Shown here: positions 6,333 to 9,620 of the stretch, one piece after another
Position numbering within the stretch: the stretch's first letter is position 1
Layout: every line of letters begins with the position of its first letter
Assembly (NCBI GenBank): GCA_021802225.1
Contig: JAKAAS010000034.1
Span: forward strand, 1-9,620
Reading direction: 5' to 3'
DNA length: 9,620 nt
DNA from: Bacillota bacterium
Lineage (GTDB): Bacteria > Bacillota_E > Sulfobacillia > Sulfobacillales > Sulfobacillaceae
Position numbers and translations under genes: made by a program
The notes under the pieces: model-generated
Databases searched by the model: none
What the model saw: the letters and a program-made list of their open reading frames with translations, nothing else
Told to the model about the DNA's origin: nothing

Positions 6333-7199
6333 TCAGGAACCTGCAGCTGGACCTTTTTCAATAATGCGCGGGCTGGGGCGGTAGCGGTCAGTTCCCATGT
6401 TCTTTGTCTCTGTTTTGCCAGGGCGTTTGATTTCCAGCCAGGTTTCCACGCGGACCCCTGGCTGGCCCGGCGCCAGAATTTTTTCCTCTCCGGGTTTCAG
6501 ACGGGGATTGTCGCGCACAATGGTGCGGAAGGGGTAGGTGGCCAGTATCTTATGGTGCACGGCAATTTCCGGCCCGGGGGCAGCGCCCCAGATCTTAACC
6601 GTCATATGGCGTTTGGCGGCCTCTGCGGTTAGCAGCACCGGCGTGGCGCGGTCGTTGCGAAACTGAAAGTTGAGGTAGTCGCTGGCCACAGTGGCATCCT
6701 CGCCAGCAGGCAAGTAGGGTACCGTCAGTCCGTGGTTGTGGCGTTCTGTCACCGGAAGCCCCGTGCGCAGCACGGCCGAATATAATGTTGATGAGCCCTG
6801 GCAGACGCCTCCCCCCACAGAAGGCACAATGCGGTCGCCCACAAATGCCCGTCCCCAGCCGTACCCGTTTTCCGCCGTATAGGGCCCCACCACCGCATAA
6901 TAAGAAAACCCCTGGCCGGGCTGCACGACTGTGCCGTTAATCCGGCTCGCCGCCAATTCAATATTTTTGGCCTGACTGGGAGTCGCGTGAAAGTAGTTGG
7001 TGGTCTGCTGCCCCAATACGTAATGCAGCTTGAGTGCGGTCCAAGAACCCCCAGGCAGTGTCTTTGCAGCCACCGCCGGAGCTAGCGCGCGGTATTCCAG
7101 CCGAGCCCACAAAGGTCCCCCGTGAGGCGCTATCGCAGCCGGCGCGGCGACATTCGGAAACAGCCCGAGCCACGCCGTCAAAAGCCACAAACGAATCAT
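6333..7199 (-). CDS. Exported VanW-domain protein
   Basis: A 288-residue protein with an N-terminal signal sequence (M-I-R-L-W-L-L-T-A-W-L-G-L-F, cleavage likely near the A-A-P-A-A segment). The VanW domain follows at about 55-190, with V-Q-P-G-Q-G-F-S-Y, V-G-G-G-V-C-Q-G-S-S-T-L-Y (Cys133), E-R-H-N-H-G (His154, His156) and D-A-T-V. The last ~90 residues (P-G-E-E-K-I-L-A-P-G-Q-P-G-V-R-V-E-T-W) resemble a G5-type module, often joined to VanW domains in Bacillota envelope proteins. VanW is named from vancomycin-resistance clusters, but its role is unknown, and nothing here suggests resistance. The start is the ATG at 7199, with AGGAGG 12 bases upstream (a rather long spacing). The frame is open to 7466, but that extension lacks a signal-like start. 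It is probably first in a four-gene unit. Confidence 0.85.
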   Translation of the reverse strand: MIRLWLLTAWLGLFPNVAAPAAIAPHGGPLWARLEYRALAPAVAAKTLPGGSWTALKLHYVLGQQTTNYFHATPSQAKNIELAASRINGTVVQPGQGFSYYAVVGPYTAENGYGWGRAFVGDRIVPSVGGGVCQGSSTLYSAVLRTGLPVTERHNHGLTVPYLPAGEDATVASDYLNFQFRNDRATPVLLTAEAAKRHMTVKIWGAAPGPEIAVHHKILATYPFRTIVRDNPRLKPGEEKILAPGQPGVRVETWLEIKRPGKTETKNMGTDRYRPSPRIIEKGPAAGS

Positions 7200-7511
7200 C
7201 TTGTTGTATTCCCTCCTGCCATGGCATTCTTTGTAGGTATCATGCCCCCGCGCAAAATTTCCACTCACGCCGGCCGCCTTCATAATCGGCAAGGTTCTGG
7301 TTTCCCCCTGCAGCCACTTTGTGCACAATTCGCCAAGTTGTGGCACACTAGAAGGAGAAGACAGGCATCCGCAATGCACACGCTTAACGGAGCATGGCTT
7401 TCCCTGTGGAGGCCTGAGCAGACGCAAAAGCGCCTTCAGGTCGGGTTCCATACGGGGGACGGCCAAGGCTTCCCGGGCGAACGGATGAATATTGAACTTA
7501 GGGGCAATTTG
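7200..7511. other. Divergent intergenic region between the VanW and homoserine dehydrogenase genes
   Basis: These 312 bases must carry the start signals of two divergent units. I see no strong SigA promoter on either strand. What stands out is a perfect 10-bp palindrome TTGTGCACAA (7319-7328) followed 19 bases on by a related near-palindrome TTGTGGCACA (7338-7347), a possible tandem operator. An AAGGAG (7352-7357) precedes an in-frame ATG at 7374 by 16 bases, too far for normal use. A small hairpin (CCTGA/TCAGG, 7413-7440) with an inner CGC-AAAA-GCG lies in the dehydrogenase leader. No T-box or known riboswitch core was recognised. Confidence 0.5.
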
Positions 7512-8630
7512 ATGGAAAAGACACAGATCGGCCTATTGGGGTTTGGCACCGTCGGACAGGGAGTGTTGCAGATTTTGCAGTCCCGCGAGGACCTGCACAT
7601 TGCCAAAGTGCTGGTACGTCATCTTGAAAATTATCAGGGTGTAGAGGCACCCCTCACGGACAGTGCGGATGAGATTCTTTCAGACCCCGACATTGACGTG
7701 GTCGTGGAAGTCATGGGAGGGCTGCATCCAGCATTCGACTTCATCACCAGAGCTCTCGAGCAGCGCAAGTCCGTGGTCACCGCGAATAAGGCCGTCGTCG
7801 CCCGCTACGGCCCGGAATTGCTGGCTCTGGCGCGAGAAGTCCGCCAAAGTTTCCTATTTGAAGCCAGTGTAGGCGGGGGCATTCCCGTGCTAGATGCTCT
7901 GGCCAACCACCTGAGCACCGTACCCATCCACTCTGTGGAAGGTGTTGTCAACGGGACCACCAATTTCATTCTCGACCAGATGGACCAGGGCATGAGCTTT
8001 GCGCAAGCTCTGGAGAGAGCGCAGCGACTGGGATTCGCCGAACAGGATCCCTCCGCCGACATCGATGGCTGGGACAGCGCCCGCAAGCTGACGATACTCG
8101 CGGGCCTCGCGTTTCATTCCTGGGTGGCGGCAGAAGATGGTGTGGTAGAGGGCATCAGCCGCGTGGACGCGTCCCATATTCACCGTATGCGTGAGATGGG
8201 TCTAGGCCTCCGGCTGGTAGCACGCGCGGAGCGGCATCCTGACAGTATCGGATTTGTGGTAGCGCCGGCCGCCTACCCGCTCAGCCACCGCTATCTGGCC
8301 CTGCACGGCTCTCAGAATGCGGTAGGATTCCTGTCGGAGGCGGGCGCCACCTGGCTTGAAGGGCCGGGGGCAGGCGGAGTCGCCACGGCCACCAGCATTG
8401 TGTCCGATATCCAGCGAATTCGGCGGTCGGTCCCTGACCGTGAGCCTATAACTCTGCTGCCGTCCTTTGTGGACAGCGTCGACGATACCTACGTGGTATT
8501 CATGCATGACCCGGAAAGGCCGCTGCCCGAGGTGCCCCATATCCTGCGGAGCGGGCCGGGATTCATGGTGGTTCCCCATAAGCTGGCGGAATTGGAAGGA
8601 ATGGTCCAATACCGGTACCGCGCTAAATGA
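7512..8630 (+). CDS. hom: Homoserine dehydrogenase, short form without a complete ACT domain
   Basis: A 372-residue enzyme that reduces aspartate semialdehyde to homoserine with NAD(P)H, the branch point to threonine and methionine. The Rossmann motif is G-L-L-G-F-G-T-V-G-Q-G (7-17). Catalytic-domain motifs follow: A-N-K-A-V-V-A (91-97), S-V-G-G-G-I-P-V (119-126), V-N-G-T-T-N-F-I (146-153), and E-Q-D-P-S-A-D-I-D-G-W-D-S-A-R-K, where Glu177, Asp188 and Lys192 have the spacing of the catalytic Glu208, Asp219 and Lys223 of the yeast enzyme. It ends with P-G-A-G-G-V-A-T-A. Typical Bacillota enzymes are about 430 residues with an ACT domain, but here only about 55 residues follow the core. The ATG at 7512 follows AGGGG by 7 bases. 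ATGs at 7485 and 7374 are in frame but have poorer signals. No other threonine-pathway gene is adjacent. Confidence 0.9.
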   Translation: MEKTQIGLLGFGTVGQGVLQILQSREDLHIAKVLVRHLENYQGVEAPLTDSADEILSDPDIDVVVEVMGGLHPAFDFITRALEQRKSVVTANKAVVARYGPELLALAREVRQSFLFEASVGGGIPVLDALANHLSTVPIHSVEGVVNGTTNFILDQMDQGMSFAQALERAQRLGFAEQDPSADIDGWDSARKLTILAGLAFHSWVAAEDGVVEGISRVDASHIHRMREMGLGLRLVARAERHPDSIGFVVAPAAYPLSHRYLALHGSQNAVGFLSEAGATWLEGPGAGGVATATSIVSDIQRIRRSVPDREPITLLPSFVDSVDDTYVVFMHDPERPLPEVPHILRSGPGFMVVPHKLAELEGMVQYRYRAK

Positions 8631-8652
8631 GGGCGGCTTGGAGCCGCCCTCA
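8628..8652. terminator. Hairpin between the convergent homoserine dehydrogenase and spore-protein genes
   Basis: A perfect 10-bp stem (8628-8637 with 8643-8652, including GAGGGCGGC) has a 5-base loop. The dehydrogenase TGA (8628-8630) is the base of its left arm, and the spore-protein stop lies 7 bases beyond the other side. No real T-run follows on either strand (CATTT on the minus side), so it is a probable but atypical bidirectional terminator. Confidence 0.6.
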
Positions 8653-8659
8653 CGGGGCT

Positions 8660-8824
8660 CTATTGATGTTGAAGCTGTTCCTCCGCCATGCGGATGGCTT
8701 CCCGGACCAAATTGCCGCATTCTCTCGCAGGCACTCCGCCCCATCCTTCACGGCGAACGATGTCGTCGACACCCAACCGTTCACCCAATTTCATTTTTGT
8801 GGCCTCTGACAATATTTTTGCCAA
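8660..8824 (-). CDS. Small acid-soluble spore protein, alpha/beta type
   Basis: A 54-residue protein. Alpha/beta-type SASPs coat the DNA of dormant spores, shift it to an A-like form and protect it from UV and chemical damage, then are degraded at germination. The core matches the clostridial-style subgroup: L-G-E-R-L-G-V, then R-R-E-G-W-G-G-V, then R-E-C-G-N-L-V-R-E-A-I-R-M-A-E-E-Q-L, the second DNA-binding helix. I choose the TTG at 8824 as start (reads M-A-K-I-L-S-E). GGGGGGTGG lies just upstream, and a SigG promoter at 8843-8871 places the transcript start after the alternative ATG (8869), which overlaps the upstream stop as ATGA. At the usual germination-protease site this copy reads K-L-G-E-R-L instead of the common E-(I/L)-A-x-E-(L/F). 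The family call is by memory of its motifs; the start choice is strong but not proven. Confidence 0.85.
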   Translation of the reverse strand: MAKILSEATKMKLGERLGVDDIVRREGWGGVPARECGNLVREAIRMAEEQLQHQ

Positions 8825-8842
8825 GATACCACCCCCCGGCTC

Positions 8843-8871
8843 TAGTATGGCCGGCATGCGCCGTTTCATGC
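8843..8871 (-). promoter_or_regulatory. SigG (forespore) promoter of the spore-protein gene
   Basis: On the minus strand GCATG (8871-8867) and CATACTA (8849-8843) are separated by 17 bases. They match the SigG consensus GHATR and CATWHTA at every position, with spacing within a base of the usual 18. Transcription would start near 8836, leaving a leader of about 12 bases that still contains GGGGTGG before the TTG. The -35 element overlaps the stop codon of the lytic transglycosylase gene. Confidence 0.78.
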
Positions 8872-9507
8872 ATGGGGCGCAATGCGGTGCCACAGCTTGA
8901 CACCCCCTGCCCAGTAACGGCCAATCGGCGCGGCCAGCGCGGGAAATGACCCATACAGCGCATGGTAGACTTTCTGGTAGAACAGCACCCGGTTGACAAA
9001 GTTCTTGGTTTCTGGAAACGGTATATTCTGCGGTGTCGTCGAGGAAGCCGTCAGCTTGCCCTCGGCCATCCAGTCCGCCACGTTGCGCGCCCCCGCGTTG
9101 TAGGCAGCGAGACCCAGTACCTGATTGCCATTGAAATCTTTCAGCAACTGGGTCAGGTACCATGTGCCAAGGTGAATGTTCACTGCAGGGTTATAGAGTT
9201 CCTGGGGCGGAATCGTCCTCTTGTCTGCTTTCTGGCTGGCCCACTGGGCGGTAGACGGTATCAGCTGCATCAGCCCCACCGCTCCCTTGCCGCTCACGGC
9301 ATCCGGCCGGTAACTGCTTTCCACGCGGATCACAGCCGCAACCAGGTAGGGGTTGACCGCATTGGCCCTGGCCTCTTTCCAGACAATGGCGCGGTAAGGC
9401 AGAGGAGCCACATAACGGTAAGCGCCGAAAATCAAAAGCAAGAGCAGGACAACCCACAGTCCTGTGCTGCGCCGGGGATTCAGCCGGTAGTGCGTGCGTT
9501 GTGCCAT
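8866..9507 (-). CDS. Membrane-anchored lytic transglycosylase (SLT domain)
   Basis: A 213-residue peptidoglycan-cleaving enzyme that cuts the MurNAc-GlcNAc bond to form 1,6-anhydro ends. A basic N terminus leads into one membrane segment (about 16-33, [11 protein letters not shown]), so the catalytic domain faces outward as a signal-anchored protein. The SLT domain spans about 36-150: the catalytic Glu63 in I-R-V-E-S-S-Y, then [13 protein letters not shown], the N-I-H-L-G-T-W-Y-L motif and [10 protein letters not shown]. All are diagnostic and intact. The ATG has AGGTGA 7 bases upstream, and the first 28 bases overlap the end of coaE, so translation is probably coupled. No cell-wall-binding repeats are seen. 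In sporulating bacteria such enzymes serve growth or spore-cortex remodelling; which applies here is not visible. Confidence 0.9.
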   Translation of the reverse strand: MAQRTHYRLNPRRSTGLWVVLLLLLIFGAYRYVAPLPYRAIVWKEARANAVNPYLVAAVIRVESSYRPDAVSGKGAVGLMQLIPSTAQWASQKADKRTIPPQELYNPAVNIHLGTWYLTQLLKDFNGNQVLGLAAYNAGARNVADWMAEGKLTASSTTPQNIPFPETKNFVNRVLFYQKVYHALYGSFPALAAPIGRYWAGGVKLWHRIAPHA

Positions 9508-9620
9508 AGTTGCTTCACCTGTTCTCTTAAAGAAGACAATGACCCTTGGTTGTCAATGACATGGTCGGCATAACGAATCTTGTCGGCCAGGGGAATTTGC
9601 GCCGCAATCCGCGGCCGGGT
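9480..9620 (-). CDS. coaE: Dephospho-CoA kinase, C-terminal end (partial)
   Basis: The last 46 residues of an open frame that enters from the right edge. It reads [25 protein letters not shown], then L-R-E-Q-V-K-Q-L-W. This is the CoaE C-terminal signature (R-I-x-x-Q-x-P-L-x-x-K, A-D-x-V-I-D-N-x-G). CoaE phosphorylates dephospho-CoA in the last step of coenzyme A synthesis in the cytosol. The stop (9482-9480) lies 28 bases inside the transglycosylase gene, which is read in another frame of the same strand. The N-terminal P-loop is outside the window. Pairing of coaE with a lytic transglycosylase is, as I recall, common in Bacillota. Confidence 0.88.
   Translation of the reverse strand, partial: TRPRIAAQIPLADKIRYADHVIDNQGSLSSLREQVKQLWHNARTTG

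Noticed and set aside
7200..7466. Longer VanW protein starting at 7466
   Set aside because: The extension has no signal-like features, while the ATG at 7199 begins a clear signal peptide and has AGGAGG upstream.
7122..7511. N-terminal extension of homoserine dehydrogenase to an upstream start (7122, 7374 or 7485)
   Set aside because: The Rossmann motif of the family begins within about ten residues of the start, which fits 7512. The ribosome site AGGGG is also correctly spaced only for 7512, whereas AAGGAG is 16 bases from 7374.
8825..8869. Spore-protein start at the ATG overlapping the transglycosylase stop (ATGA)
   Set aside because: There is no ribosome site before it, and it lies upstream of the predicted SigG transcription start. 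The TTG at 8824 has a G-rich ribosome site and gives a family-like N terminus.
8962..9573. 203-codon plus-strand frame opposite the lytic transglycosylase
   Set aside because: The minus strand has all SLT motifs and the coaE overlap, while the plus translation resembles nothing known.
1..9620. CRISPR arrays, insertion sequences, tRNA or rRNA genes, phage or defence modules
   Set aside because: No regularly spaced repeats, transposase or integrase motifs, tRNA cloverleaf or rRNA sequence was found on either strand. The content is housekeeping and sporulation genes.

Overview
The window looks like ordinary chromosomal DNA from a moderately GC-rich, endospore-forming member of the Bacillota. 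A Sulfobacillus-, Kyrpidia- or Alicyclobacillus-like thermophile or acidophile is my guess, from gene content only. The evidence for a spore former is a small acid-soluble spore protein gene behind a close match to the forespore SigG promoter consensus. Strong AGGAGG-type ribosome sites, a YumC-type ferredoxin-NADP reductase, a VanW-domain protein and a coaE-lytic transglycosylase pair also fit Bacillota.

Layout from left to right. Bases 1-432 are the 3' end of a DhnA-type class I aldolase, closed by a clean intrinsic terminator. A gene-poor interval of about 460 bp follows. Next is an M61-family metallopeptidase with a PDZ domain (946-2691, +), which meets a type 2 ferredoxin/flavodoxin-NADP reductase (2696-3670, -) tail to tail with only 4 bp between. 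The reductase and an HD-domain phosphohydrolase (3816-4394, +) diverge from promoters whose -35 boxes overlap. The HD gene then meets a minus-strand cluster tail to tail across a perfect palindrome that holds both stop codons. In transcription order the cluster is VanW-domain protein (7199-6333), EamA/DMT-like membrane protein (6281-5442), PduO-type cobalamin adenosyltransferase (5394-4852) and DUF2203 protein (4833-4408). Gaps of 18-51 bp suggest one transcription unit.

Beyond a 312-bp divergent intergenic region lies a short homoserine dehydrogenase (7512-8630, +) without a full ACT domain. It converges on a 54-aa alpha/beta-type spore protein gene (8824-8660, -). Upstream of that on the minus strand are a membrane-anchored lytic transglycosylase (9507-8866) and the 3' end of dephospho-CoA kinase coaE (9620-9480), which overlap by 28 bp.

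The genes cover central carbon metabolism, redox supply, B12 cofactor activation, amino-acid biosynthesis, cell-wall remodelling and spore DNA protection. I see no mobile element, CRISPR array, tRNA, rRNA, defence system or convincing new multi-gene system. The interest is in how the genes are joined: overlapping divergent promoters, stop codons built into terminator-like palindromes, and a forespore promoter buried in the end of the upstream gene.
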